64,000 bases of DNA from the NCBI RefSeq assembly GCF_029815055.1, contig NZ_JAPPWA010000002.1:744001-808000 (forward strand), written 5' to 3'. The position numbers were made by a program, and so were the translations under genes. Under the pieces are notes generated by a model. It did not search any database, was not told where the DNA came from, and was given only the letters and a program-made list of their open reading frames with translations. The DNA is from Ignatzschineria sp. RMDPL8A. Its GTDB lineage: Bacteria; Pseudomonadota; Gammaproteobacteria; Cardiobacteriales; Wohlfahrtiimonadaceae. This document shows positions 28,702 through 37,559 of this stretch, in pieces; the stretch's first letter is position 1, and each line of letters begins with the position of its first letter.

Positions 28702-28804
28702 AATATATTGATATTGAATAAGTTTTTAGATGGATAAGGGACTCTAATAAACCATAAAAGCACTTTAATATCAAATGGTTAAGTTTTAAGGAATAGTTTG
28801 AGCG

Positions 28805-28840
28805 TAAAAAAGCCCTGCAGTTTATGGCGTGCAGGGCTTT
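28805..28840 (-). terminator. Terminator after the dnaB unit
   Basis: Perfect 11-base stem AAAGCCCTGCA/TGCAGGGCTTT with a 10-base loop. On the minus strand it ends in six T. Confidence 0.92.
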
Positions 28841-28883
28841 GATGAATGGAGATTAATGAGCTTGAATTCTATGTTATATAGAA

Positions 28884-29741
28884 CTACTCGGCGACTGGTT
28901 CAGTTGAATTATTAGGAATGGCATCACGAACGACTTTACCGATAAATCCATATTTTAAAACTGAAAGATTGAGTTTGTTGGTTTCAGGCAGAGTGGATTC
29001 AAATAGGAGATCCATCGCAATCTCTTCCGTTTCAGAGGCCTCATTCATAGCATCATAGCTTACAATCAATCGGCAAAGACGTTTATTTCGTCCCGCATCA
29101 AAATAGAGTTCTTCTCCCTGTAGTAATGCTTTATAGGTGAGGTTTAATTCAGGATTATCTTTTTTGATGTGGTTTGGGAAATGCTCTGTCACAAGCGCCG
29201 TTACAGTCGATTCCGAACCCTCAGAGAGGCATCCTGGTACAATCTGCTCATACTCAATCTTATCTAAGCCCAGATTTTCCAAGCTCTTTTTAATATTTGT
29301 ATTTTCTTTTTTGAGATTACTTTCTGTGACAACATGCTGATAGTTACGTTCTTCAAGCGTTGCATTGCTCTCGGTTAATTTACCAATCTGCATATAGAGA
29401 AAACCGCTCAGCGCGGCAAGCCCAATAATCATGGGAATGGTAAAAACGAGCGCCGCTTTATTTGAATTTTTTGGTAGCGGTGCTTGGTGGAGAGTATCTT
29501 TTTCGTTTGGATTAGACATTATTGTTACCTCGGTTTGAATGCCGATGTCGGCCAGTTTTGTTTGTAAAATTGAGGCTTCCGTTTCGCTAAGATTTTTGTA
29601 GAGTGGCGGATTAGGTTGATCATTAAGATAGAGATCGAGCGCTTCATCGCTAAGATTAAGGAGTTTGGCGAGCCGTTTTTTCGTGCTATTTTGATCAATA
29701 TGATCTAAAAAAGACTGAAATCGTAGTTGGTATCTCGCCAT
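28884..29741 (-). CDS. Membrane-anchored hypothetical protein cotranscribed with dnaB
   Basis: A 285-residue protein not assigned to a family. The first 75 residues look like a small cytoplasmic domain (ARYQLRFQSFLDHIDQNSTK then DLYLNDQPNPPLYKNL). One transmembrane helix follows near residues 99-118 (LVFTIPMIIGLAALSGFLY). Next comes a coiled coil of about 45 residues (KLTESNATLEERNYQ onward), then a periplasmic domain with two Cys. The start at 29741 (GAGG upstream) is chosen because the upstream in-frame ATG at 29837 lies inside dnaB. Only 10 bp separate it from the dnaB stop. Confidence 0.7.
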   Translation of the reverse strand: MARYQLRFQSFLDHIDQNSTKKRLAKLLNLSDEALDLYLNDQPNPPLYKNLSETEASILQTKLADIGIQTEVTIMSNPNEKDTLHQAPLPKNSNKAALVFTIPMIIGLAALSGFLYMQIGKLTESNATLEERNYQHVVTESNLKKENTNIKKSLENLGLDKIEYEQIVPGCLSEGSESTVTALVTEHFPNHIKKDNPELNLTYKALLQGEELYFDAGRNKRLCRLIVSYDAMNEASETEEIAMDLLFESTLPETNKLNLSVLKYGFIGKVVRDAIPNNSTEPVAE

Positions 29742-29751
29742 ATAAATCCTC

Positions 29752-31134
29752 TTATTCTTCGTCGAAATCTTGGAATGAATTGCTATAATCACGGGTTTCC
29801 AGGTTGGTAAAGCGTGAGTATTTCCCTTGGAACGCAAGTTTTACTGTACCGATTGGGCCGTTCCGTTGCTTCCCGATAATAAGTTCCGCAACCCCTTTTT
29901 CCGGTGAGTCTTCATTATAAACCTCGTCGCGATAGATAAAACAGATCAAGTCCGCATCCTGCTCAATCGCCCCTGAGTCACGCAGGTCACTCATTACTGG
30001 GCGTTTATTAGGGCGTTGCTCAAGGCTACGGTTTAACTGTGAAAGGACAATAACCGGAACATTCAGTTCACGAGCCATCAATTTTAACGAGCGTGAAATT
30101 TCCGAAACCTCCGCTACCCGCTGATCACTCATTCCGGGGATACTCATCAATTGAAGGTAGTCCACCATCACAAGTCCCAGTTGGCCGTGATCACGTTGTA
30201 ATCGGCGCGCGCGCGAACGCACTTCAGAGGGGCTAAGGCCACTCGTATCATCAATAAAGATCTTCGTATTGGCGAGCGTTTTTGTGGCATCACTCAGTTT
30301 TTTTGTATCGAGATCATCGAGTTTTCCGCTACGAATTTTCCCCTGCTCAATCGAACCAAGCGAAGAGAACATCCGCATCACAAGCTGTTCTGCCGGCATC
30401 TCTAAGCTGAAAATTGCCACCGGTTGACGGGTATACATCGCCACGCGTTCAACCATATTCATCGCAAGTGTGGTTTTACCCATCGACGGACGGCCTGCAA
30501 CGATAATCATATCGCCATTTTGAAGTCCGGAGGTCATCTCATCGAATTGACTCCATCCCGTCGGTGCTCCGGTGATGCCATCTTCCGCTTTCGCCATCTC
30601 ATCGATTCGCTCAAGGGCATGCTCCATCACATCGCGGATATTAGTCAAACCTTGATCGCTCTTTGCCCCTTGCTCGGCAATAGCAAATACCGCTTGTTCG
30701 GCAAATTGAATCAGCTCATCGGGCGTGCGACCATCCGGGTTAAAACCAGAATCGGCAATATTCGTACCGACGGCAATAAGACGGCGAACCACCGAGCGCT
30801 CGTACACAATTTTCGCATACGCAACAATGTTACTAACACTCGGCATATCCTGCGCAAGCGTAGCTAGATAGGGGCGACCACCGACCTCTTCAAGCAGATT
30901 TTGTTGCCCTAATTGATCGGCAACAGTTAAAATATCAACGGACTTTACATTCTTGTAGAGATCCTCAATAACTTCATAAATTTGGCGATGATCTTTACGA
31001 TAAAAATCACCGGGAGTTAACATTCCATCAATCTTATCCCAAGCCTCAGCGGAGATAAGTAAACCGCCTAAGACGGCCTGTTCTGCCTCAATTGAATGGG
31101 GAGGCGTTTTGATTTTTTCGAGCTGTAGATCCAT
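29752..31134 (-). CDS. dnaB: Replicative DNA helicase DnaB
   Basis: A 460-residue hexameric 5'-3' helicase that unwinds the fork. The N-terminal primase-interaction domain covers about 10-110 (PPHSIEAEQAVLGGLL). The RecA-like domain has Walker A AGRPSMGKTTLAMN, the Walker B region LGLVMVDYLQLM, the DSGAIEQDADLI arginine-finger region and RNGPIGTVKLAF near the end. No intein is present. AAGAGA precedes the ATG. rplI and rpsR, which precede dnaB in many relatives, are not adjacent here. Confidence 0.95.
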   Translation of the reverse strand: MDLQLEKIKTPPHSIEAEQAVLGGLLISAEAWDKIDGMLTPGDFYRKDHRQIYEVIEDLYKNVKSVDILTVADQLGQQNLLEEVGGRPYLATLAQDMPSVSNIVAYAKIVYERSVVRRLIAVGTNIADSGFNPDGRTPDELIQFAEQAVFAIAEQGAKSDQGLTNIRDVMEHALERIDEMAKAEDGITGAPTGWSQFDEMTSGLQNGDMIIVAGRPSMGKTTLAMNMVERVAMYTRQPVAIFSLEMPAEQLVMRMFSSLGSIEQGKIRSGKLDDLDTKKLSDATKTLANTKIFIDDTSGLSPSEVRSRARRLQRDHGQLGLVMVDYLQLMSIPGMSDQRVAEVSEISRSLKLMARELNVPVIVLSQLNRSLEQRPNKRPVMSDLRDSGAIEQDADLICFIYRDEVYNEDSPEKGVAELIIGKQRNGPIGTVKLAFQGKYSRFTNLETRDYSNSFQDFDEE

Positions 31135-31347
31135 CTTGTCTCTTTAAGTTATTGATATAAGTTAATATATCCTATATAAATATATGGTTAAATATTATAG
31201 CATGCTTATTTGCTTCGGATCATTTCACCACCAGATTTCTAAATGAAAATAGTTGCTAAATGAATGCTCAGAAGTTAAAATACAAAGCTCATTATTTAAT
31301 AAATAAATATGTTTAATTGACAGAGTAAAAATTAGAGGTACTTACGC

Positions 31348-31971
31348 ATGATTTCAGAAGAGAAGGATCAAACCGTCGAACGTTATATTCAGCTTCATAA
31401 CGAGCTTGTTTGTGAAAACCGTCGCGATCTACTTAAAAAATCAACTGGAATCTTAGCCGGTTGTGCGGCATTAGGATTATTTGGTCTTCAGCCTGCGATG
31501 GCAAAACAAGCGTTTAGCAAAGAGCGCGAGTTGACTATTTTTACCCCCGCATTAGGGGAAACTTCACGGGTGACTTACTGGATCCCTGGAGAAGGGTACA
31601 TTAAAGAATCGCTCGATGAGCTGTCTTGGGCACTTCGCGATCGTCGTACTAATACAGCAAAACTATATGATCCGCATGTACTCGATCAATTGTATGCATT
31701 AAGCCTTCAATTAGAATATGGTAAACCGGTTCATGGATTAAGCGGATATCGCTCACCTCAAACCAATGCCATGCTTCGCCGTACGATGGGCGGGGTGGCA
31801 AAACAGAGCTTCCACATGAAAGGTCAAGCGATCGATATTCGTATGCCAGGCGTTTCCACACGAAATCTTCGTAACGCGGCGTTATCGCTTAAAGCCGGTG
31901 GCGTAGGTTATTACAGCCGTTCAGCATTTGTTCATATTGATAGCGGTACCGTTCGCTCTTGGGGTCGTTAA
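31348..31971 (+). CDS. Tat-exported DUF882/M15-like peptidase (MepK family)
   Basis: A 207-residue protein of the MepK (YcbK) murein endopeptidase family, which trims peptidoglycan cross-links. A twin-arginine signal (NRRDLLKKSTG, then a hydrophobic segment ending PAMA) sits about 25 residues into the chain, after an unusually long polar N-tail. The mature domain carries the metal-site pattern of M15 peptidases: SGYRSPQTN, FHMKGQAIDI (His and Asp ligands) and AFVHIDSG. AGAGG is upstream of the ATG. A strong terminator follows. Confidence 0.85.
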   Translation: MISEEKDQTVERYIQLHNELVCENRRDLLKKSTGILAGCAALGLFGLQPAMAKQAFSKERELTIFTPALGETSRVTYWIPGEGYIKESLDELSWALRDRRTNTAKLYDPHVLDQLYALSLQLEYGKPVHGLSGYRSPQTNAMLRRTMGGVAKQSFHMKGQAIDIRMPGVSTRNLRNAALSLKAGGVGYYSRSAFVHIDSGTVRSWGR

Positions 31972-32050
31972 TTCATTAACGATTACAATTCGATTACTTA
32001 TTTCTCTATACGATAATCTGTCAATTAACGTGTAATAAAATAGTTGTAAT

Positions 32051-32084
32051 AAAGGTCATTATGGCATGCCATAATGGCTTTTTT
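32051..32084 (+). terminator. Terminator after the MepK-like gene
   Basis: A perfect 20-base palindrome CATTATGGCATGCCATAATG at 32057-32076, extended by a few pairs, then six T. Confidence 0.88.
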
Positions 32085-32109
32085 ATTATGAAATAATAGA
32101 GAGGGTGCA

Positions 32110-32745
32110 ATGAAGCGGGTGGTTAAAAAAGGGACGTTTACTAATAAAGATATCACCATTAAAGCGTGTGAGCGTGCATATAATGGGTTTTTCAAACTCG
32201 ATAAAGTGACGTTTGATCATAAACGTTTTGATGGTGGTATGAATTATGACGTTGTTCGTGAAGTTGTGCAGCGTCAAGATGCGGTAGGTGTCTTGTTATA
32301 CGATCCGAAACGGGATGAAATTCTGTTGATTGAGCAGATTCGCATTCCGCTCTATGAGAAGAGTGAATCGCCGTGGACTTACGAGATTGTTGCGGGTATT
32401 ATGGATCAAGAAGGCGAGGATCGAGAGGCTTTGGCGCGCCGTGAAGCGCTTGAAGAGGCCGGTGTCACGATTGATCAATTAATTCCGATGCATCATTATT
32501 TTAGCTCCACCGGCGGAAGTACTGAGCAACTGTTTCTCTATTTAGGGATCTGTTCGCTTGAAAATGCCGGCGGTGTGTTTGGCGTTGAAAATGAGCATGA
32601 AGATATTCGTGCGTTTACCCTCGCTAGGGAAGAGGCGTTTCAATTACTTGATCAAAACCGTCTCGATAATGCATCGACTCTGATCGCTTTATTATGGTTT
32701 CGTCAAAATTATCAAAAATTTCAGGAGGAGACACATGCTAATTAA
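32110..32745 (+). CDS. nudF: ADP-ribose pyrophosphatase (Nudix, NudF type)
   Basis: A 211-residue Nudix hydrolase that splits ADP-ribose to AMP and ribose 5-phosphate. The Nudix box spans about residues 96-119 and fits G-x5-E-x7-REx2EExG, with ARREALEEAGV at its end. The N-terminal beta-rich dimerisation domain and the VEQIRIP-type strand fit NudF. GAGAGGG is 5 bases before the ATG. It overlaps the next gene by 11 bp. Confidence 0.88.
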   Translation: MKRVVKKGTFTNKDITIKACERAYNGFFKLDKVTFDHKRFDGGMNYDVVREVVQRQDAVGVLLYDPKRDEILLIEQIRIPLYEKSESPWTYEIVAGIMDQEGEDREALARREALEEAGVTIDQLIPMHHYFSSTGGSTEQLFLYLGICSLENAGGVFGVENEHEDIRAFTLAREEAFQLLDQNRLDNASTLIALLWFRQNYQKFQEETHAN

Positions 32746-33355
32746 TATTCATCCCGTTGATCCTCAGCCGCGAAATATCAAGATGGCAGCGGATATTCTT
32801 CGAAAAGATGGCGTGCTTGTCTATCCCACCGATTCCAATTATGCGCTATGCTGTATGGTCGGGAATCAAAAGGGTATGGAACGGATTATTCAAATTCGGG
32901 CTGAGAGTAAGCAGGTACACTATTTTTCGCTCGTGTGTCGCGACCTGTCGGAATTATCGCAATATGCACTTGTCGATAATCGCCAATATCGATTGTTGAG
33001 AGCGGTATTGCCGGGGGCATATACTTTTATTTTAAAGGGTTCGCGCGAGGTACCAAAACGATTGTTGACGCCAAAACGAGATACGGTGGGGTTGCGAATG
33101 CCCGATCACCCCATCACGCAAGCGCTCCTCGATGAGCTAGGTTCTCCGCTAATGTCAGCAACGCTTAAAGTCCCGAATATGGAACTCTATGAGCTCAATA
33201 CTCCGAGTTTAGTCGATGATGTGCTTGGCAATCGAGTCGATGCGGTGATTGATGGCGGCCCTTGTTCGATGGAACCGACCACCGTCATTGATTTAAGCGA
33301 TGGCATGCCCGAAATTATTCGCCAAGGTCAAGGCGATGTTTCCCTATTTATCTAA
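32735..33355 (+). CDS. YciO/TsaC-Sua5 family protein (threonylcarbamoyl-AMP synthase-like)
   Basis: A 206-residue YrdC-fold protein. TsaC makes threonylcarbamoyl-AMP for tRNA t6A; YciO paralogues share the fold with uncertain roles. It shows GVLVYPTDSNYALCCMVGN at the nucleotide site, LLRAVLPGAYTFILKGSREVPK (the PGPxTxIL-like motif), and VGLRMPDHPI. The substitutions favour the YciO branch over TsaC. The 11-bp overlap with nudF and the GGAGGAG site inside nudF imply coupled translation. Confidence 0.75.
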   Translation: MLINIHPVDPQPRNIKMAADILRKDGVLVYPTDSNYALCCMVGNQKGMERIIQIRAESKQVHYFSLVCRDLSELSQYALVDNRQYRLLRAVLPGAYTFILKGSREVPKRLLTPKRDTVGLRMPDHPITQALLDELGSPLMSATLKVPNMELYELNTPSLVDDVLGNRVDAVIDGGPCSMEPTTVIDLSDGMPEIIRQGQGDVSLFI

Positions 33356-33443
33356 ATAAATGTGCGTTTATTTGAGCAATAGTATATAATGCTTTGCTTA
33401 GTACGAATTTAGGCTAGTTGGTTTTTATTAAAGGTTTATAATT

Positions 33444-33806
33444 ATGAATATTATTCAGATGTTAGAGCAAGAAGCGATGCAAGGTAAAGAGCTTCCTGAA
33501 TTTAACCCTGGTGATACTGTTGCAGTACAAGTACGGGTAAAAGAGGGAGAGCGTGAGCGTCTTCAGGTTTTCGAAGGCGTTGTAATTGCAAAACGTAACC
33601 GTGGATTAGGTTCAGCATTCATCGTAAGAAGAATTTCTCACGGTGTAGGCATGGAGCGTACTTTCCAAACTTACAGCCCAATGATTGCGGGTGTTGAAGT
33701 TAAAAGACGTGGTGACGTTCGTCGCGCGAAACTTTACTATCTCCGTGAGCGCGCAGGTCGTGCAGCACGTATCAAAGAGAAATTATCACGCAAAGCAACT
33801 GCGTAA
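33444..33806 (+). CDS. rplS: 50S ribosomal protein L19
   Basis: A 120-residue ribosomal protein that sits at the subunit interface. The sequence is strongly conserved: [40 protein letters not shown] and [19 protein letters not shown]. In most gammaproteobacteria it is the last gene of rpsP-rimM-trmD-rplS. Here YciO-like and LPS genes flank it, with its own upstream gap and terminator. Confidence 0.97.
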   Translation: MNIIQMLEQEAMQGKELPEFNPGDTVAVQVRVKEGERERLQVFEGVVIAKRNRGLGSAFIVRRISHGVGMERTFQTYSPMIAGVEVKRRGDVRRAKLYYLRERAGRAARIKEKLSRKATA

Positions 33807-33833
33807 TTTCTCACGATCAGATCGATCAAAATC

Positions 33834-33868
33834 AAAACCTAGAAGCGTTCATGTTTCTAGGTTTTTTT
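33834..33868 (+). terminator. Terminator of rplS
   Basis: Stem AACCTAGAA/TTCTAGGTT with loop GCGTTCATGT, then seven T. Confidence 0.93.
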
Positions 33869-33941
33869 GTGCCTCTTTATTTTAACTCTGTATAATATCC
33901 TACTTATTCATTTCATTAAGTATCAAATCTGGAGCCTTGGT

Positions 33942-35192
33942 TTGAAAAATACCTGGTTTATTCGCAATAGTTATCTTTTACTCATTGCCATGTTTATGGC
34001 TATTCCTCTTTTTCCTAGAGGAATTAGTATTATTCCGACGTTAGTATTTTTAATTGGTTTGGGCTATTTTATTTATCGCCCCAAACTGATCTGGAATGAG
34101 CTTGTTAAAAGCCGATATATCTACGTGTTTTTAGTCTTTTTTATTCCCGGTTTAATCTCTCTCATCGACTCTCTTGATCCAGCAAAAACGTCTCATGCAT
34201 TGTGGCGTATGGTTCGTTATAGTGCCTTTAGTATTATTGCTTTATTTATGGTTAATAATGAAAAAAGTGAGAAACGATTTGAAACCGTTATGTTTTGGTT
34301 TATGGTCTTTATCTGTGTTGATGCAATGAGTCACTGGCTGTTTCATTTTAATATCTATGGTCATAACCCGCTTCCTTCAAATAGTCGAGTAAGAGGAATC
34401 TTTGGTGAGCGCTATCATCTAAGTTATTTTGTTGCGACGCTTTCTCCCCTTGTTTTCTTTTATTTAGCAGAACGAATTCAAGAGAAGAAAACACTATATT
34501 TGATTTTGACACCGATTATTTTAGTGATGCTTATCTTGACGGTATTAGTGGGCGGGGCAAGAGCAGGATTTGTATCGCTTTTTGTTAGTATGTTCTTATT
34601 TGTGCTGGTTGCCATGAAGAAGGGTTGGATTAAACGCAAATTGCGTTTTATTGGTATTTCGCTCGTTTTGCTTGTGATTGCAGGTGGAATCGCGGTTCAA
34701 TCCGATACGATTCAAAAGCGGTTTAAACAGACAACGACGGTTAGCCAAAATCAGGATTTTTTAGATCGATTTACTTCGATGAGAACCAATATTTGGCACG
34801 TTACGATTGAGCAAATCCCCAATTATTGGGTAAATGGACTAGGTGTTAGAGCTTTTGATAAGGTTTATCAGACATATCCGGATGATTATAAAATCTTTGA
34901 ACAAGTACACCATGTTCATTTGCACTTATTAGAAGTACTTATTGAAACAGGGATCATTGGTCTAATACCCTATATTTTATTATGTGGATACTTGTTGTAT
35001 ATGGTGCTTGTGGCAAGAAAAGGTAACGCATGGTTTTTGGTCGCTTTTCTTGCCATTATGCCGATTAATAGCCATGCTTCTTTGTTCGATGCGGATTGGT
35101 TACCCGTTATTTGGTCGTCATTGGCAATTGCATTAATGCTCGAGCGTAATAGCGTAAGAATAGAATGTGAAGCGCCTTCGATAGTTTTTTAA
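33942..35192 (+). CDS. O-antigen ligase-like membrane protein (WaaL/RfaL superfamily)
   Basis: A 416-residue inner-membrane protein with about 11 helices and a large periplasmic loop near the end. Family landmarks are RGIFGERYHLSYFVATLSP, VGGARAGFVSLFVS (conserved Arg), and VHHVHLHLLEVLIETGIIG, where the His is typical. WaaL attaches O-antigen to lipid A-core in the periplasm. The TTG at 33942, with GGAG 7 bases upstream, is preferred because the longer open frame starting at 33867 begins inside the rplS terminator. A convergent glycosyltransferase gene follows, so this looks like an LPS-core locus. Confidence 0.8.
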   Translation: MKNTWFIRNSYLLLIAMFMAIPLFPRGISIIPTLVFLIGLGYFIYRPKLIWNELVKSRYIYVFLVFFIPGLISLIDSLDPAKTSHALWRMVRYSAFSIIALFMVNNEKSEKRFETVMFWFMVFICVDAMSHWLFHFNIYGHNPLPSNSRVRGIFGERYHLSYFVATLSPLVFFYLAERIQEKKTLYLILTPIILVMLILTVLVGGARAGFVSLFVSMFLFVLVAMKKGWIKRKLRFIGISLVLLVIAGGIAVQSDTIQKRFKQTTTVSQNQDFLDRFTSMRTNIWHVTIEQIPNYWVNGLGVRAFDKVYQTYPDDYKIFEQVHHVHLHLLEVLIETGIIGLIPYILLCGYLLYMVLVARKGNAWFLVAFLAIMPINSHASLFDADWLPVIWSSLAIALMLERNSVRIECEAPSIVF

Positions 35193-35215
35193 TTAAAGCA
35201 CGAGAAGTTCTTAGT

Positions 35216-35246
35216 AAATAGGGAGCATAATAGGTGCTCCCTATTT
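35216..35246. terminator. Bidirectional terminator between waaL-like and glycosyltransferase genes
   Basis: Perfect 11-base stem AAATAGGGAGC/GCTCCCTATTT with a 9-base loop. The right arm overlaps the stop codon of the minus-strand glycosyltransferase. No long T-run is seen on either side. Confidence 0.6.
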
Positions 35247-36386
35247 GTTTTCTATTACATAATGATTGATTTTTTCGATAAAATTATTTAAATAGCTTTG
35301 TGTCCCGTATTGTTGAACACTATTTTGAATTAATAATGGATCAGGTAGTTCTGTAGAGTTGTTTAAAATGCTTTGTAATATGCCTTTAATTTGATATTCA
35401 GCGTCAATGGGGTAGAGCCAACCATTAGTCCCATGTTGTATCAATTCAGCAGGACCAACAGGACAGTTGCTCGAAAGAACAGGTATTCCACGCATCATTG
35501 CTTCAGCAATAACGAGTCCAAAACCTTCTTGTTTAGAATTTAGTAGTAGCACACCAGCCTCTTCTATATGCTCCCAGGGGTTATTAACCCATCCATGGAA
35601 AGTTACGTTTTGTGTTAAATTTAAAGAGTTTATATATTCTCTAAAAGCGTCATCACTATTTTCTGAGCCGGTACTTCCGTAAATATCTAAGTGCCAATCG
35701 CCTTGTAGATTTTGAAGTACCTTAAGTAATGAATGAACTCGTTTATTAGCATCAATTCGTCCGATGTATACGAAGGCATTATTTTTTCTTGGAAGGAGAG
35801 GAGCATCTTCAATAGGATTATAGATTACATGAGTATTGTGTTGGTTATATAGGGTTGCAATTTCGTTTGCAATACCTTGGCTGATAGCAAGGTGCATATC
35901 GAAGATTTCTATTTTATTTTGAATTTTCGCTTGAAGTTTAGGGGAAGTGTTGCTTAATGAGCTATGAACCCAAGAAACCAAAGGAATCTTATATTTATTC
36001 TTAAACGTTTTGAGAAAAGAATAGTTTTTTAAAAATTGTTTTGATAGGTCTAATGTAATAAGAGCATCAATTTGATCTTCTCCCATCTTCTTGAATAGGG
36101 TGTAGCCTTTACAGCGAACAAAGAGTTTGTGAATGGCTCTTTGCGCTTTTTTTGGAAAAAACTTTATAATTTTTTGTAGAGCTAAAGGTGTTGCTAAATA
36201 ATAAATATTCTCAAAGTTATTTGTAAAATTTTGATATGACGGTTTATATAGACCATAAAAGTAGAGTGATACCCCTTGCTTTTTAAACTCATCGGCTACG
36301 ATTGATAGCACTTTTTCAAGTCCACCAGGGCCATCGTGGCGGTTGCGCAATAAGATTCCAATTTTCAATTTTTTTGTTGTATTCAT
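35241..36386 (-). CDS. Glycosyltransferase family 4 (GT-B), probable LPS biosynthesis
   Basis: A 381-residue GT-B glycosyltransferase. The N-terminal domain begins IGILLRNRHDGPGGLEKVLS, a GG-type acceptor loop. The C-terminal donor domain shows FVYIGRIDANKRVHSLL and VTFHGWVNNP. The catalytic signature EQEGFGLVIAEAMMRGIPVLSS gives the E-x7-E motif. It belongs with WaaB/RfaG-like enzymes that use UDP- or ADP-sugars. It is convergent with the O-antigen ligase-like gene. AT content is higher than in flanking housekeeping genes, as often seen in surface-polysaccharide loci. Confidence 0.85.
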   Translation of the reverse strand: MNTTKKLKIGILLRNRHDGPGGLEKVLSIVADEFKKQGVSLYFYGLYKPSYQNFTNNFENIYYLATPLALQKIIKFFPKKAQRAIHKLFVRCKGYTLFKKMGEDQIDALITLDLSKQFLKNYSFLKTFKNKYKIPLVSWVHSSLSNTSPKLQAKIQNKIEIFDMHLAISQGIANEIATLYNQHNTHVIYNPIEDAPLLPRKNNAFVYIGRIDANKRVHSLLKVLQNLQGDWHLDIYGSTGSENSDDAFREYINSLNLTQNVTFHGWVNNPWEHIEEAGVLLLNSKQEGFGLVIAEAMMRGIPVLSSNCPVGPAELIQHGTNGWLYPIDAEYQIKGILQSILNNSTELPDPLLIQNSVQQYGTQSYLNNFIEKINHYVIENK

Positions 36387-36564
36387 AATCCAAATACTGA
36401 GATAGTCAGATGAGAAAACATCATTATATCGGATAAGTGATGAGTATTATAAGAATCTTGAAAATCCCCAAAATATGCTAAAATTAGCAACAGCATATGT
36501 AGATATATATTTATAACTTTTTTGACAATCTACAGTCGATATCAACAACTAAGAGGTTAAATCG

Positions 36565-37452
36565 ATGTTAAAACGAGTGGGTCTATTTATTTTAACGAAC
36601 ATTGCGGTCATTGCGATTGTGACAGTGATCTTCGTGCTGTTACAGGCGCTCGGCATTGTGCCAAAAGGGGGAACGTCGACCTATGGCGGGCTCTTTATTT
36701 TCTGTTTGGTGTGGGGTATGGCGGGCTCTGGCTTTTCGCTACTTATCTCAAAATGGATGGCAAAACGAGCGATGGGTGTGCGCGTGATCGAATCACCCAG
36801 TAATGAATTTGAGGCGTGGTATGTGAGCGTTGTGACGCGTCAGGCGCAGATGCTTGGTATTAAAACGCCTGAAATCGGAATTTTTGATGATCCCAATCCC
36901 AATGCGTTTGCAACGGGTGCGACTAAAAACTCATCACTGGTGGCGATCAATACCGGGCTGATTCATTCAATGAATCGTGATGAATTAGAGGCGGTCATCG
37001 GGCATGAAATGGCGCACGTAGCAAATGGTGACATGGTAACGATGATGTTACTTCAAGGGGTGGTGAACGCCTTTGTGATGTTCTTTGCTCGGGTGATTGC
37101 TCAAGTAGTTGCACGTAATAATGATGGTGAGATTTCGCAAGGAACGTACTTTATGGTGACGATGGTTATGCAAATTCTCTTTGGGATTTTGGCGTCGATT
37201 ATCACCTCAGGATTTAGCCGTTATCGTGAATATCGTGCAGATGAAGGCGGTGCGAAACTGACCTCAAACGCTCAGATGATCTCAGCGCTTAAAGCGCTCG
37301 GTCGTGGTGCAAATCCAAGTGCGGAGCTTGAGGGTGAATTTGCGGCGTTTGGTGTAAGCGGTAAATTTGGCAATCTTTTCAGTACGCATCCGCCATTAGA
37401 GCAGCGCATTGCGGCGTTAGAGAGCGGTCATCGCCCGAGCGTGATGGCGTAA
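36565..37452 (+). CDS. htpX: Membrane zinc metalloprotease HtpX
   Basis: A 295-residue inner-membrane protease that, with FtsH, removes damaged membrane proteins. Two N-terminal helices (6-30 and 41-62) are followed by the zinc motif HEMAH at 147-151. Two further helices are near 160-185 and 195-220, and the third zinc ligand is in YRADEGGAKL. Length matches Escherichia coli HtpX (293). AAGAGG is 8 bases before the ATG. A strong terminator follows. Confidence 0.94.
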   Translation: MLKRVGLFILTNIAVIAIVTVIFVLLQALGIVPKGGTSTYGGLFIFCLVWGMAGSGFSLLISKWMAKRAMGVRVIESPSNEFEAWYVSVVTRQAQMLGIKTPEIGIFDDPNPNAFATGATKNSSLVAINTGLIHSMNRDELEAVIGHEMAHVANGDMVTMMLLQGVVNAFVMFFARVIAQVVARNNDGEISQGTYFMVTMVMQILFGILASIITSGFSRYREYRADEGGAKLTSNAQMISALKALGRGANPSAELEGEFAAFGVSGKFGNLFSTHPPLEQRIAALESGHRPSVMA

Positions 37453-37474
37453 TCGCATATCTGTAGAGAATGAG

Positions 37475-37510
37475 AAAAGCCTGAGATGATTTAATGTCTC
37501 AGGCTTTTTT
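37475..37510 (+). terminator. Terminator of htpX
   Basis: Stem AAAGCCTGAGA/TCTCAGGCTTT with a 10-base loop and a T-run. Confidence 0.93.
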
Positions 37511-37559
37511 ATGGGTGATGGAGAATGGTCGATAATGGGCAGGGCGAATCAGTTCTTAT

